From positions 1 to 58,788 of the forward strand of contig CANNAV010000009.1 of assembly GCA_947502585.1 (NCBI GenBank): a stretch of 58,788 nucleotides of DNA, in the 5' to 3' direction. How positions within the stretch are numbered: the stretch's first letter is position 1; every line of letters begins with the position of its first letter. Position numbers and translations under genes: made by a program. Under the pieces are notes generated by a model, which was not told the DNA's origin, ran no database searches, and was given only the letters and a program-made list of their open reading frames with translations. The stretch comes from an uncultured Pseudovibrio sp. Its GTDB lineage: Bacteria > Pseudomonadota > Alphaproteobacteria > Rhizobiales > Stappiaceae. Shown piece after piece: positions 17,137 through 25,985 of the stretch.

Positions 17137-17871
17137 TTATGATGGTACTTTCTGGCAGGCCATCAGATACTCAGCATTCCCGTCTCCCCCCTTGATCGGG
17201 GAGGACGTGAGGCCAAGAACGGACCACCCCGGCTGTGCATTCATCCATTCTTGCAGCTCAACAGAAATCTGTTCCGCAATGTCTGGAGAGACAAGACCAC
17301 CTTTCCCAATCCGTTCACGTCCACCTTCAAACTGTGGCTTGACGAGGAATATACCCAAAGCACCATCTGCAGCAAGCCCAAGAGCTGGTGGCAGGGCAAG
17401 CTTCAGTGAGATAAAGCTAACGTCGGAAACCAGAAACTCAGGATGTTGTCCTTCAAGGTGCTCACGCGTAAGATCTCGCGCATTCAGGCCGTCTTTACGA
17501 ACCACGCGTGGGTTATTGGAGATCTTATCTGCCAGCTGATCATGGCCAACATCAATGGCATGGACAAGCTGCGCACCATGCTCCAGCAAGACTTGCGTGA
17601 AGCCACCAGTCGAAGCGCCAATGTCCAGACAGATCTTCTCAGAAGGATCGAGTTTAAAATGCTCCAAACCTTTGATGAGTTTCAAAGCGGCGCGGGATAC
17701 ATAATCAGAGGCCGGATCATCTATAGCGATGTCGGGTTTGCCCGCTATCTTCTGTGAAGGCTTTTTTGCAGGCGCACCATCTATCAGGATCGTACTACGC
17801 AAAATCGCATCACGCGCACGGGCCCTTGTTGCAAAATAGCCATGTTCAACAAGGAATTGATCAAGCCGCAT
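17137..17871 (-). CDS. tlyA: TlyA-family rRNA (cytidine-2'-O)-methyltransferase
   Basis: N-terminal S4 RNA-binding domain (MRLDQFLVEHGYFATRARARDAI, about 1-60), then a FtsJ-type methyltransferase domain with LDIGASTGGFTQVLLEHGA as SAM motif, DVSFISLKLALPP and LVKPQFE. Members 2'-O-methylate cytidines in 16S and/or 23S rRNA. At 244 residues it is full length; the older hemolysin label for this family is not implied. In relatives it follows dxs; here about 3.4 kb of copper and MFS genes intervene. Confidence 0.9.
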   Translation of the reverse strand: MRLDQFLVEHGYFATRARARDAILRSTILIDGAPAKKPSQKIAGKPDIAIDDPASDYVSRAALKLIKGLEHFKLDPSEKICLDIGASTGGFTQVLLEHGAQLVHAIDVGHDQLADKISNNPRVVRKDGLNARDLTREHLEGQHPEFLVSDVSFISLKLALPPALGLAADGALGIFLVKPQFEGGRERIGKGGLVSPDIAEQISVELQEWMNAQPGWSVLGLTSSPIKGGDGNAEYLMACQKVPS

Positions 17872-17947
17872 ATGTCACCTGTCTGGAATATGGATAAAGC
17901 TCAGCCTACAGGCCGAAGCAACCAGCCAGCGCATTTAACAGTTTGTC

Positions 17948-18064
17948 TTAGAATAGCAAATTGCCATAACGCATCCAAAGGAATGCGGTGGCTGCGATCA
18001 GCGGGAGGCTAACAACTGCTGTGCCAGCATAAAGAGCTTCATGAACTTTCAAATCTTCATCCAA
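17948..18064 (-). CDS. Possible 38-residue single-helix membrane peptide
   Basis: The minus strand encodes, from a TTG, LDEDLKVHEALYAGTAVV followed by SLPLIAATAFLWMRYGNLLF and a stop: a short acidic leader plus one good membrane helix. The TTG lies in the U tract of the SCO terminator, so translation would need read-through or a separate promoter. It could equally be the tail of a lost gene. Confidence 0.3.
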   Translation of the reverse strand: MDEDLKVHEALYAGTAVVSLPLIAATAFLWMRYGNLLF

Positions 18065-18090
18065 AAAAGAGTACCTGAATTCTCAGGCAC
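18063..18090 (-). terminator. Terminator of the copper-delivery operon
   Basis: On the minus strand GTGCCTGA and TCAGGTAC pair around GAAT (one G-U), then CTCTTTTTT. It lies 10 nt past the SCO stop. Confidence 0.75.
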
Positions 18091-18099
18091 CCGAAACTT

Positions 18100-18705
18100 T
18101 TATGAGCTACCGAGCAACTTTCTGATTTTTGGAAGCGCTGTTTCTTCCGGTTCCTGATAGCTGATGGTACCCTTGAAATCCAAATCACCATTCAGCATAT
18201 AAACTGCTGCGGTGTGGTCCATGGTATAGTCACCGTCTTCCAATGGTACTTTTCTCGCGTAAACGCGGTAGTCTTTGACGACTTTTTTAACCTGGTCGAC
18301 GGAGCCTGTCAGTGGAACGACGTGAGAGCTAAACGCGGCAACATAATCTGCAATGACGTCTGGTGTATCACGTTCAGGATCAACGCTGACGAAAACAAAG
18401 TTCAGGCCGTCTGCCTTCGACCCCAGGTTATCGATCCATCCCTGCATATCAGAGAGGGTTGTCGGGCAAACATCAGGACAGTATGTGAAGCCGAAGAACA
18501 TAAGGGTTGGTTTGCCATTAAGGTTCTTGTCCGTAAAGACTTGTCCCTTGCCATCAACCAGCTCAAACGGCCCTCCGATCTGCACAGTGGCAGCCTGCGG
18601 GACATCCTTCTTCGTAAACTCCATTACTGTTACAGCTGAAATCGCAGCAACGAGGAATGCAACTGCAGCCCACGCTCCATATCGAATTGTTTTCGCAACG
18701 TTCAT
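18100..18705 (-). CDS. SCO1/SenC family copper chaperone
   Basis: Membrane-anchored thioredoxin-fold protein that delivers copper to, or reduces, the CuA site of cytochrome oxidase. One N-terminal membrane helix (about 8-28) leads to a periplasmic domain with copper ligands in GFTYCPDVCPTTLSD and a distal His in YTMDHTAAVY. FVFVSVDPERDTPDVI is also characteristic. ATG 18705 (MNVAKTIRYG) is preferred over 18723. It follows the PCu(A)C gene closely, forming a functional pair. Confidence 0.92.
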   Translation of the reverse strand: MNVAKTIRYGAWAAVAFLVAAISAVTVMEFTKKDVPQAATVQIGGPFELVDGKGQVFTDKNLNGKPTLMFFGFTYCPDVCPTTLSDMQGWIDNLGSKADGLNFVFVSVDPERDTPDVIADYVAAFSSHVVPLTGSVDQVKKVVKDYRVYARKVPLEDGDYTMDHTAAVYMLNGDLDFKGTISYQEPEETALPKIRKLLGSS

Positions 18706-18734
18706 CTTAATCCACCCGTGCACAGTTCAATTGG

Positions 18735-19208
18735 TTAGTGGTGCATTTCGCCGGTTTTCGCACCCATTTTCATAACTGGGAATGTCACTTCAACTGGGCC
18801 GGCTTTTTCGAATTCCAGAGTAACTTTGAGTTTTTCACCCATCTTTATTGGCTGGTTCAGACCCATGAACATGATGTGGTAGCTGCCGGGCTTCAACTCA
18901 AGTGTCTTACCAGCAGGAATAACAACTCCATCGTCCAGCTTACGCATTTTCATTACACCATCATTCACAGCCATTTCGTGAATTTCGGTACGCTTGGCAT
19001 AGCCGGAAACTGCACCAGTCAGACGCGCATCTTCGCTGCCATTGTTGGTGATTGAGACAAAAGCTCCGCCACCTTTTGCATTTGGTGGAGTAGCGCGTGT
19101 CCAGGCATCTTTGATAATCAGGTTACCGTGTTCAATGCTGTGCGCAAGAGCAGCCGAACCAGTGAACGCAACAAGAGCTGCTGCAACAAGAAGAGCAGGT
19201 ATTTTCAT
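18735..19208 (-). CDS. Periplasmic copper chaperone PCu(A)C
   Basis: Secreted copper carrier working with SCO proteins in cytochrome oxidase assembly. The signal peptide is MKIPALLVAAALVAFTGSAALA. The copper-binding motif is visible: HEMAVNDGVMKM, then HIMFMGLN about 20 residues later. A Met/His-rich C-terminus (MKMGAKTGEMHH) could add copper sites. Length is typical at about 157 residues. It lies just upstream of the SCO gene and downstream of a DUF2946-like gene. Confidence 0.92.
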   Translation of the reverse strand: MKIPALLVAAALVAFTGSAALAHSIEHGNLIIKDAWTRATPPNAKGGGAFVSITNNGSEDARLTGAVSGYAKRTEIHEMAVNDGVMKMRKLDDGVVIPAGKTLELKPGSYHIMFMGLNQPIKMGEKLKVTLEFEKAGPVEVTFPVMKMGAKTGEMHH

Positions 19209-19292
19209 AATATTCATCCAGAGAATTTCTCCCTGCCTGTAAACTCAGGCAGAAGAGATCAGTCAAATCAGGGCTTGTTGATCTAGAAAAAC

Positions 19293-19706
19293 TTAGGTGA
19301 CTGGAGGAGCCCGGATGAGGAAATTATGACCGCGGAGGCTTCTGTCATTTACGAGAGCATTATCAAGGGAGAGAGAACCAGCAACCACAAGGGCAGGACT
19401 CTGCCAGTTCTCAGGCTCTATCGAAAAATAAGTCGCCTGTTTGGACGTATGCGGGCACATGAACGTGCAATCGCAGTATATTTCCAACGGATTTTCGGTG
19501 TGAGTGGAGCCTTCAATTTTAGCATTCTGCGAACCGCCCGAAGGGGCGCACAATTGCATGAGCGCCGCAGTTGATGGATCAACAGCTGCGCCGGGAAAAA
19601 TCAGGACAAGCAACAGCACCCGGGCCAGCATCGAGACGCCGGCAAGCAATACAAGCGGGTGTCGCTCACTTCTGAGTACATGTAATGTATTACTAGGCTT
19701 GACCAT
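19293..19706 (-). CDS. DUF2946-like small secreted or membrane protein
   Basis: First gene of the three-gene copper block. A hydrophobic segment (about 18-42) precedes a Cys-containing region with IYCDCTFMCPH, and the protein ends in RAPPVT, an ending I associate with DUF2946-type proteins often found near copper or heme transport genes. The paired Cys (CDCxxxC) could bind metal. The family call is from general resemblance only. It starts 39 nt after the MFS gene ends, so it may also be read from the MFS promoter. Confidence 0.55.
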   Translation of the reverse strand: MVKPSNTLHVLRSERHPLVLLAGVSMLARVLLLVLIFPGAAVDPSTAALMQLCAPSGGSQNAKIEGSTHTENPLEIYCDCTFMCPHTSKQATYFSIEPENWQSPALVVAGSLSLDNALVNDRSLRGHNFLIRAPPVT

Positions 19707-19744
19707 GGGCCATTCTTAGTTGCTATCGCTGAGTGTGTCTACAC

Positions 19745-21130
19745 TCAGCCAGAAGGGAGTCTGGAACTATCCTGAATTTCATCAAGTGTAGGTGGGTTCT
19801 CATCCTCATCATTGCGATTTATCAAATCCCCGGCTTCCTCTGATGCCATGCCCTCATCCTGTTCATACGCCGGGAACTCTTCGGGCGGAATAACGTAAGG
19901 GTCTTCGATATCCAGCGGATCAGGTGTGAGCACAGCCCCCATGTTTGATGTTGCACCATATTCGAAGTCTGTCTTCTCCAGATCCTCGTCCGCAGGGCGA
20001 ATAACTAGGCGGCTGACAACGAAGAGAGCAAGAATCACTTCAACGAGAGCGACCCATATGAGAAGCCCTTCAGGACCAAGGCTGAACATCAGACCCGCTG
20101 CAACTGTCGGTCCGATCATCGAGCCGATTCCATTCGACATCAAAACGCCAGAAGACGTCTCAACGTAGTCTTCCGCTTCCACATAGTCGAAGGCGTGGGC
20201 AGCAACAATCGCATATGTCGGCTGACTGGCCATGCCAAGGATCAGAAAAACGCTGAATGTAGTCCAGAAGTTTCCACTCTCGAGCATAAAGAGCACAAGA
20301 GCCGCCGCTGCTGCACCGACGCCCAGAAGTAAAATAATGATACGTCGATCAACGCGGTCTGACAAACGACCAATTGGCCATTGCGTTATTGCGCCCCCAA
20401 GAACAATAGCCGCTGCAAAGTACGCCGCCTCATTGGTGCTGTACCCAATCTGTTTGGCATATAGCGGAGCCAGTGCCCACATGGAACTGTTAGCAAGACC
20501 TATGAGCAAACAGCCAATCAGCGCCACGGCGGAGGTCTGGTAAAGGTTGATGGGGCGAAAGCGCACCAGTGTAATCGGCGCAGGTTGTACAGCTTTGGTG
20601 AGTACCACTGGCACCACAGCAACGCTGACAAAAATGGACGCAATTGCAAATGGCACAAAGGTGTTCACGTCAAAGCCAGCAATCATAAGCTGGCCACCCA
20701 TGGTCGCCGCCAGATAACAGATGATGTAAAGCGACATGACTGTGCCGCGATTCTCATTGGTTGCCCGGTCATTCAACCAGCTTTCTACAACCAGAACGAT
20801 GCCAGCAAAACACACACCCGTAATGATGCGAAACAACGCCCACGCCAAAGGGTCCACCAGGATAGGATGGAGCAGCGCTGCGCCAGACATCAAAGACACC
20901 AATGCAGCGAATGCACGGATGTGACCGGCCCTTAGAATAAGAAACGGACCAAACAAACACCCAATCACAAAGCCAATGTAAAAGCTGGACGAGATCAGAC
21001 CAATCTGGAGGTCTCCAAATCCGGCCAAATCAGCTTTGAGGGGGATAAGCGTCGAAGAAAGTCCATGCCCTGCAAGAATCAGGGCCGTGGACAACATTAA
21101 GGACGCAAAGGTTGCAAACAACAGGACCAT
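19745..21130 (-). CDS. Major facilitator superfamily transporter
   Basis: Twelve hydrophobic segments span about residues 1-390, with the MFS loop signature GRLSDRVDRRIIILLLG between helices 8 and 9 and ESWLNDRATNENRG in the first half, as in YcaD/CsbX-like transporters. After the last helix is an acidic cytoplasmic tail of about 80 residues rich in Asp, Glu and Pro. The frame opens at 21145, but MVLLFATFASLML at 21130 gives a better start. The substrate is unknown. Confidence 0.88.
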   Translation of the reverse strand: MVLLFATFASLMLSTALILAGHGLSSTLIPLKADLAGFGDLQIGLISSSFYIGFVIGCLFGPFLILRAGHIRAFAALVSLMSGAALLHPILVDPLAWALFRIITGVCFAGIVLVVESWLNDRATNENRGTVMSLYIICYLAATMGGQLMIAGFDVNTFVPFAIASIFVSVAVVPVVLTKAVQPAPITLVRFRPINLYQTSAVALIGCLLIGLANSSMWALAPLYAKQIGYSTNEAAYFAAAIVLGGAITQWPIGRLSDRVDRRIIILLLGVGAAAAALVLFMLESGNFWTTFSVFLILGMASQPTYAIVAAHAFDYVEAEDYVETSSGVLMSNGIGSMIGPTVAAGLMFSLGPEGLLIWVALVEVILALFVVSRLVIRPADEDLEKTDFEYGATSNMGAVLTPDPLDIEDPYVIPPEEFPAYEQDEGMASEEAGDLINRNDEDENPPTLDEIQDSSRLPSG

Positions 21131-21258
21131 GTGCACACCAGCCAACGATGTAAAACTTGCGCTACATTACATGTCATATGCAAAAAGGAAATAAGGAAAG
21201 CAGCGAAAGCCACCCCCTCATTAGTCTCTTGATGAATTATGAACACAATTACAATGTT

Positions 21259-23160
21259 CTAAACCAATCTCAAAGGTAATCCCCTTGCTTTACCAAGGGT
21301 TTCTAAGACGCGACGGACAATCCCTGATGCATCTAATCCGGCATCTTTGTACATTGTCTCCGGCTTTGCATGGTCCTGGAAAACGTCGGGCAGGATCATG
21401 CAGCGAACTTTAAGGGACCCATCCAGCAGGCCATTGTCAGAGAGAAACTGAAGCACCTGGCTTCCAAAGCCGCCGACAGAGCCTTCTTCGATGGTGATCA
21501 ACACATCGTGCTCTTTCGCAATGCGCCCGATCATCTCTGTATCAAGTGGTTTGGCAAAACGTGCATCGGCAACTGTTGTTGAAAGGCCAGCGGCATCAAG
21601 TGTATCTGCAGCCCTCAAAGCTTCCTGCAAACGGCCACCCAATGAAACCAGCGCAATGCGGGAACCTTCTTTTACGATTCGCCCTTTTCCAATCTCCAGA
21701 GGCATACCGACTTCCGGGAGGTCAATGCCAATTCCTTCGCCGCGCGGGTAACGGAAGGCAATTGGACCTTCATCATAAGATGCAGCGGTGGAAACCATAT
21801 GGACCAGCTCTGCTTCATCACCCGGTGACATGACAATCATACCCGGCAAGCAGGAAAGGAATGCGGTGTCAAACGAGCCTGCATGTGTCGCACCATCTGC
21901 ACCAACAAGACCGGCGCGGTCAATCGGGAAGCGCACAGGCAGCTTCTGGATTGCAACATCGTGGACAAGCTGATCGTAGCCACGTTGAAGGAAGGTTGAG
22001 TAAATCGCGCAGAACGGCTTGAAGCCTTCAGAAGCAAGGCCAGCAGCGAACGTCACGGCGTGCTGTTCGGCAATACCCACATCGAACATGCGGGTTGGAT
22101 GAACTTTCTCAAACGCATCCAGACCGGTTCCGTCCGGCATTGCAGCTGTGATGCCAACGATCTTCTCGTCTTTGTTAGCTTCTTCGATCAGGGCATTGGC
22201 AAAAACGTGCGTATAGGCAGGTGCATTCGGTTTCGGCTTAGCCTGCTCACCTGTCACAACATCAAATTTTGCAACAGCGTGATACTTGTTGCTTGCATTT
22301 TCGGCCGGCAGATAGCCTTTACCTTTCTGGGTCACCACATGAACGAGGATTGGGCCTTCCCTGGCATCCCGAACGTTTTTCAGGACAGGCAGGAGGTGGT
22401 CCAGATTGTGCCCATCAACGGGGCCAACGTAATAGAAACCAAGCTCTTCAAACAACGTACCTCCGGTAAAGAAGCTGCGCGCAAACTCTTCTGCCTGAGC
22501 TGCTTTTTCCTGCAGTGGTTTTGGTAACGCGCTCGCGACTTGTTTGGCTGCCTCGCGGAAGCCTTTATAGGTCTTGCCGGAAACAAGACGTGCAAGGCTT
22601 GCTGAAAGGGCGCCAACGGGCGGAGCGATTGACATGTCATTATCGTTCAGAATTACGATCAGACGCGAGTTCAGCGCACCGGCATTGTTCATGGCCTCAT
22701 AAGCCATGCCAGCGGACATTGCACCATCACCAATAACTGCAATTACATTGTTATCGCCGCCAGCAAGGTCGCGGGCCACAGCCATGCCAAGGCCAGCGGA
22801 AATAGAAGTGGAGGAGTGCCCGGCGCCAAATGGATCGAAAGCACTTTCCGACCGCTTGGTGAAGCCACTCAGGCCGCCGTCCTGACGTAATGTACGAATG
22901 CGCTCTTTGCGGTTAGTAAGAATTTTATGTGGGTAACACTGGTGCCCTACATCCCAGATTAACCGGTCTTTAGGTGTATCGAAGATGTGGTGGAGCGCAA
23001 CCGTGAGTTCAACAACACCTAATCCGGCTCCTAAATGCCCTCCTGTAACAGAAACAGCATCAACCATCTCCTCTCGAAGTTCTTCAGCAACCAGTTGAAG
23101 GCGGTCCTCGGGGACCTTCTTGAGATCAGATGGGTTTTGAATTTGATCTAACAGGGACAT
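21259..23160 (-). CDS. dxs: 1-deoxy-D-xylulose-5-phosphate synthase
   Basis: Thiamine-diphosphate enzyme that condenses pyruvate and glyceraldehyde 3-phosphate in the first step of the MEP isoprenoid pathway. Key blocks: [18 protein letters not shown] with the catalytic His, [14 protein letters not shown], ThDP motif [15 protein letters not shown], and in the pyrimidine domain [17 protein letters not shown] and [24 protein letters not shown] at 23160 is the natural start; the frame extends 24 codons upstream. About 633 residues, full length. Confidence 0.95.
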   Translation of the reverse strand: MSLLDQIQNPSDLKKVPEDRLQLVAEELREEMVDAVSVTGGHLGAGLGVVELTVALHHIFDTPKDRLIWDVGHQCYPHKILTNRKERIRTLRQDGGLSGFTKRSESAFDPFGAGHSSTSISAGLGMAVARDLAGGDNNVIAVIGDGAMSAGMAYEAMNNAGALNSRLIVILNDNDMSIAPPVGALSASLARLVSGKTYKGFREAAKQVASALPKPLQEKAAQAEEFARSFFTGGTLFEELGFYYVGPVDGHNLDHLLPVLKNVRDAREGPILVHVVTQKGKGYLPAENASNKYHAVAKFDVVTGEQAKPKPNAPAYTHVFANALIEEANKDEKIVGITAAMPDGTGLDAFEKVHPTRMFDVGIAEQHAVTFAAGLASEGFKPFCAIYSTFLQRGYDQLVHDVAIQKLPVRFPIDRAGLVGADGATHAGSFDTAFLSCLPGMIVMSPGDEAELVHMVSTAASYDEGPIAFRYPRGEGIGIDLPEVGMPLEIGKGRIVKEGSRIALVSLGGRLQEALRAADTLDAAGLSTTVADARFAKPLDTEMIGRIAKEHDVLITIEEGSVGGFGSQVLQFLSDNGLLDGSLKVRCMILPDVFQDHAKPETMYKDAGLDASGIVRRVLETLGKARGLPLRLV

Positions 23161-23421
23161 CTGGGTCTTCTTAAGTCTTTTGACTATATGGCAACTTAAC
23201 ACAGACCGACCCGACCATGGCATATGTTCCAAATAATGGCCGATACGACTGTCTTCCGTAATTGAACACGATTATAGCAAGCCTGCCCACTGTGCAATTG
23301 CCTGGCATGAATAATTGATCGTTTATGCCAGGATCATTTGTAAGAAGGTCACTTCAAAACCTGCATCAATAGGGGGAGGAGAACGTATTTTTTTCATTTA
23401 CTGGTATTAATTGTGTTTTTG

Positions 23422-23539
23422 TCACCCCTTGGGGTGATGCAATCTGCGACGAAACGTCCTATGTCGAATGTGTGGTCGATGGGGCCACGTGCACAGTGAT
23501 CGACTTGGGGGCTACGGTTTTCGTAGCCCCATTTTTTTT
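23422..23539 (+). ncRNA. Candidate structured small RNA or leader-peptide transcript
   Basis: This intergenic stretch begins with a perfect palindrome, TCACCCC-TT-GGGGTGA (23422-23437), and ends in a strong terminator (23508-23539). Between them are further self-complementary parts (GTCGAT with ATCGAC, GTGG with CCAC) and a 20-codon ATG frame at 23437-23499 encoding MQSATKRPMSNVW then SMGPRAQ. No plus-strand gene follows for several kb, so the terminator ends a transcript made here. The 5' end is unknown; the purine-rich GGGGGAGGAG at about 23371-23380 may belong to it. I do not recognise the RNA or peptide family. Confidence 0.5.
23508..23539 (+). terminator. Strong orphan Rho-independent terminator
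   Basis: GGGGCTACG and CGTAGCCCC form a perfect 9 bp stem around GTTTT, followed by A and eight T. The T run is on the plus strand, while all neighbouring genes are on the minus strand. Confidence 0.9.
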
Positions 23540-23540
23540 G

Positions 23541-24074
23541 TCTATACCAATATCCGACGGGAAACGAAGAATATTTGCCGATTTAAACTAGAAATTCCGG
23601 GGGGTATACGATCTGTCCAGTAAATCGTGTTCTATGATCTGAAATAATATTATGTGAAATATCTCAAGTTAAGTATTGTTGCAATTATAACTTATCGGTC
23701 TGTCAAAATAGATGGTGATTGTGTACTCAGCAGTTTTTGTCTAATTTTATTTTCCATAGGTTTTGGTCTGAAACCTCGGTCTTCAGAGGGAAAAGATAAC
23801 CCCAAAGCACGCCGAAGGCGGACAATTGAAAAAAGATAACTTCAGTTATCACTTTTGAACCCACTAACTTCAGTAGGCGGTTGTTCAGTTAGTAGGCTAA
23901 ATTACGTATTATCACGAAATATTTGTCATTAAAGTAAAGCGGTAGCCTGTTGATTTCGGCTCAAACAAAACCTCTGCCCAGGGCAGGGTCTGTTAGGTAA
24001 TGAGCGCGTGTACCAGAGCGAAAATTCTGGTTTTTGTGATGAGAACTGGAGTTTCAGTTCTACATTAGCTGGAT
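23541..24074. other. AT-rich gene-free region with small palindromes
   Basis: No supported gene. Short inverted repeats occur: GATAACT-TC-AGTTATC (about 23836-23851), CTGCCC-A-GGGCAG (about 23972-23984), and AGAACTG with CAGTTCT (about 24042-24061) just past the xseB stop. The last could end the xseB transcript, but no U tract follows. Confidence 0.4.
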
Positions 24075-24326
24075 TTATTGCTCGTCGAACGCTTCTGTAC
24101 CAACCGCGTTTCCAGATGTATTCATCTGGATTTTCTCTACCTTCTCTTCAGCAGCTTTGAGCAAGCTATCACACTTTTCACGCAAAGCTTCACCGCGTGC
24201 ATAAAGCTCAATGCTCTTTTCCAGAGGCACGTTACCCTGCTCCAGATTGCGAACAATGGTTTCCAGCTCAGCTAGTGCTTGCTCAAAGGAAAGGTTTTCA
24301 ATGGAACCGGCTGCTTCTTCTGTCAC
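24075..24326 (-). CDS. xseB: Exodeoxyribonuclease VII small subunit
   Basis: Small subunit of the nuclease that degrades single-stranded DNA to oligonucleotides, bound to the XseA subunit encoded elsewhere. The helical-hairpin family pattern is clear: LSFEQALAELETIVRNLEQG, then VPLEKSIELYARGEALREKC. The start is GTG 24326 or the adjacent TTG 24329, both after AGGA. The xseB-dxs-tlyA order is widespread in Hyphomicrobiales; dxs lies 915 nt downstream here. Confidence 0.93.
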   Translation of the reverse strand: MTEEAAGSIENLSFEQALAELETIVRNLEQGNVPLEKSIELYARGEALREKCDSLLKAAEEKVEKIQMNTSGNAVGTEAFDEQ

Positions 24327-24366
24327 CAAACTGTCCTCGCTCAGTCGGGAGTAGGTGTACTCCCAA

Positions 24367-25296
24367 TTAGTAATCCATTAATGTCATTACATGAGCAGCG
24401 GCCGATCGCGCAAGACCTTCCAGATCATACCCACCTTCTAAAAGCGATACAACACGTCCCTGACAGCAGTTATCTGCAATTTCGATAAGTTTGCGGGTTG
24501 CCCACGCAAAGTCGAACTCTGTGAGACGCAGCCCGCCAAGTGGATCACGCTCATGGGCATCGAAACCTGCGGAGATAATGATCAGTTCAGGTGAGAACTC
24601 CCGTATACGCGGCAAGATAGCGTAATCAAGGGCTTCGCGGAACCGGGCTCCGTCATCACCTGCGGTGAGCGGTGTGTTGACAATGTTGTTGTGTTCACCC
24701 GTTTCATTCACCGCGCCTGTCCCCGGAAACAGCGGCATCTGGTGAGTGGAGGTGTACATCACGGTTGGGTCGTTCCAGAAAATCTCCTGAGTGCCATTTC
24801 CGTGGTGAACATCAAAATCCATTATAGCCACTCGCTCCAGCCCATAAACGTCCTGTGCATAGCGGGCAGCAATGGCAGCGTTGTTGAACAGGCAAAAGCC
24901 TGAAGTAAGCGCTGATTCTGCATGGTGCCCTGGGGGCCTGCAAGCCGCAAAGGCGTTGGAAGCGCGCTTACTCAATACCTCATCCACACAACGCGTAGAA
25001 CCGCCAACAGCGCGCATGGCTGCTTCCCAGCTGCCCGGAGACAGATTGGTGTCTGGTGCAAAGTCGATGAGCCCTTCTTCAGGGTTCATGTTGTGGATGG
25101 AGTTAATGTAATCAGAGCTGTGTACCCGGGCGATATCCTGAAACGTTCCGAACGGCGCGATATCGCGAGCCAGCATGAAGAACCTCTCGTTCTCAAGCAT
25201 ACGATCGATAGCACGCAAACGGTCGGGCCGTTCGGGGTGACCAATCGGAGTAAGATGATTTAAAAAAGCATGATGGTGCAGCAGCAAAGTACTCAA
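24367..25296 (-). CDS. Histone-deacetylase/acetoin-utilisation (AcuC/HDAC-like) family amidohydrolase
   Basis: Zinc-dependent deacetylase of the arginase/deacetylase fold; bacterial members act on acetylated small molecules, polyamines or protein lysines. Signatures: GHPERPDRLRAI, FAACRPPGHHAE with the catalytic His pair, MDFDVHHGNGTQEIFWND with metal ligands, ISAGFDAHERDPLGG and SLLEGGYDLEGL. The open frame begins at GTG 25329, but TTG 25296 gives LSTLLLHHHAFL, which aligns with the usual family start. It sits 38 nt upstream of xseB, likely in one operon. Confidence 0.88.
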   Translation of the reverse strand: MSTLLLHHHAFLNHLTPIGHPERPDRLRAIDRMLENERFFMLARDIAPFGTFQDIARVHSSDYINSIHNMNPEEGLIDFAPDTNLSPGSWEAAMRAVGGSTRCVDEVLSKRASNAFAACRPPGHHAESALTSGFCLFNNAAIAARYAQDVYGLERVAIMDFDVHHGNGTQEIFWNDPTVMYTSTHQMPLFPGTGAVNETGEHNNIVNTPLTAGDDGARFREALDYAILPRIREFSPELIIISAGFDAHERDPLGGLRLTEFDFAWATRKLIEIADNCCQGRVVSLLEGGYDLEGLARSAAAHVMTLMDY

Positions 25297-25354
25297 GTTA
25301 TTGAACCCGTAAAAAATGAGATCAGGCACACAACCAGCTTGAGAGCACGTTCCA

Positions 25355-25451
25355 CCTGACTGAGTATAATCAAATGGTGAGAGTTTACTCCGGCAAAGAA
25401 ATCAGAGCGCAATGAGCGAAACGACATACATAAGCGCAGCGTACTCTAATG
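25355..25451 (+). repeat. Degenerate family A repeat
   Basis: The 3' part aligns with the end of copy 2: GAGCGCAATGAGCG, then CGCAGCGTACTCTAATG against CGCGGCATACTCTAACG. The rest of 25330-25985 holds an orphan terminator and no convincing gene; a 101-codon minus frame at 25446-25751 crosses that hairpin and looks non-coding. Confidence 0.4.
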
Positions 25452-25632
25452 TGATGGCACCAAAATCCAATCCTGTGAAAAATTGGGTGAATTAATTATA
25501 GAAGTCCACATTGCTGAGCAGTCTGTCAATTGTACACACCTCCGGTTTATCTCGGCAATTGGGATAAGGTGCCGATAAATCTGCCCGGTTATGCCTGCGT
25601 GGAATGTTCGGTTGTTCTGTGAGTAAGACAAG

Positions 25633-25671
25633 AAAAATCCGGAGTGCGTGTATAACACGCAACCCCGGATT
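25633..25671 (-). terminator. Strong minus-strand terminator 315 nt past the Sua5-type gene
   Basis: On the minus strand AATCCGG and CCGGATT enclose TGCGTGT and ACACGCA, followed by TTTTT. It may end the 25986-26975 transcript with a long 3' UTR, or end a separate small RNA starting within about 25750-25950. Confidence 0.75.
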
Positions 25672-25985
25672 AAAGGTGCGAGCAATCTGTGTTGCCCGTG
25701 GGGGAGGTCCGCTGCATCTCTAAGAAATCCATGACTGTAATATTGGGCCAATTCTTTAGATTTGCACGTTGTTTATTTACGCACTCCTTGAATTGACAGG
25801 GGGTAGAAAGAGAAAAGGATAATACCTATTCTTATTGTGTTGCATAAATACAAGGAATTTTACAATAATCCCAAAGTATTCAGGGGTAGTTATCCTGTGC
25901 TCTCAACGGCTTGCGGGGGAGTGCTCTTGTGAAAATGCAAAGAAGAAGGCTGAGTACTGTCCGTTTTAAGCGCTTTGGTGGCTAC

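Noticed and set aside
23654..23839. 61-codon plus-strand frame in the dxs-xseB gap
   Set aside because: Lies in AT-rich sequence with weak start signals and an incoherent composition; treated as non-coding.
25446..25751. 101-codon minus-strand frame
   Set aside because: It crosses a strong terminator hairpin, and no part resembles a protein family.
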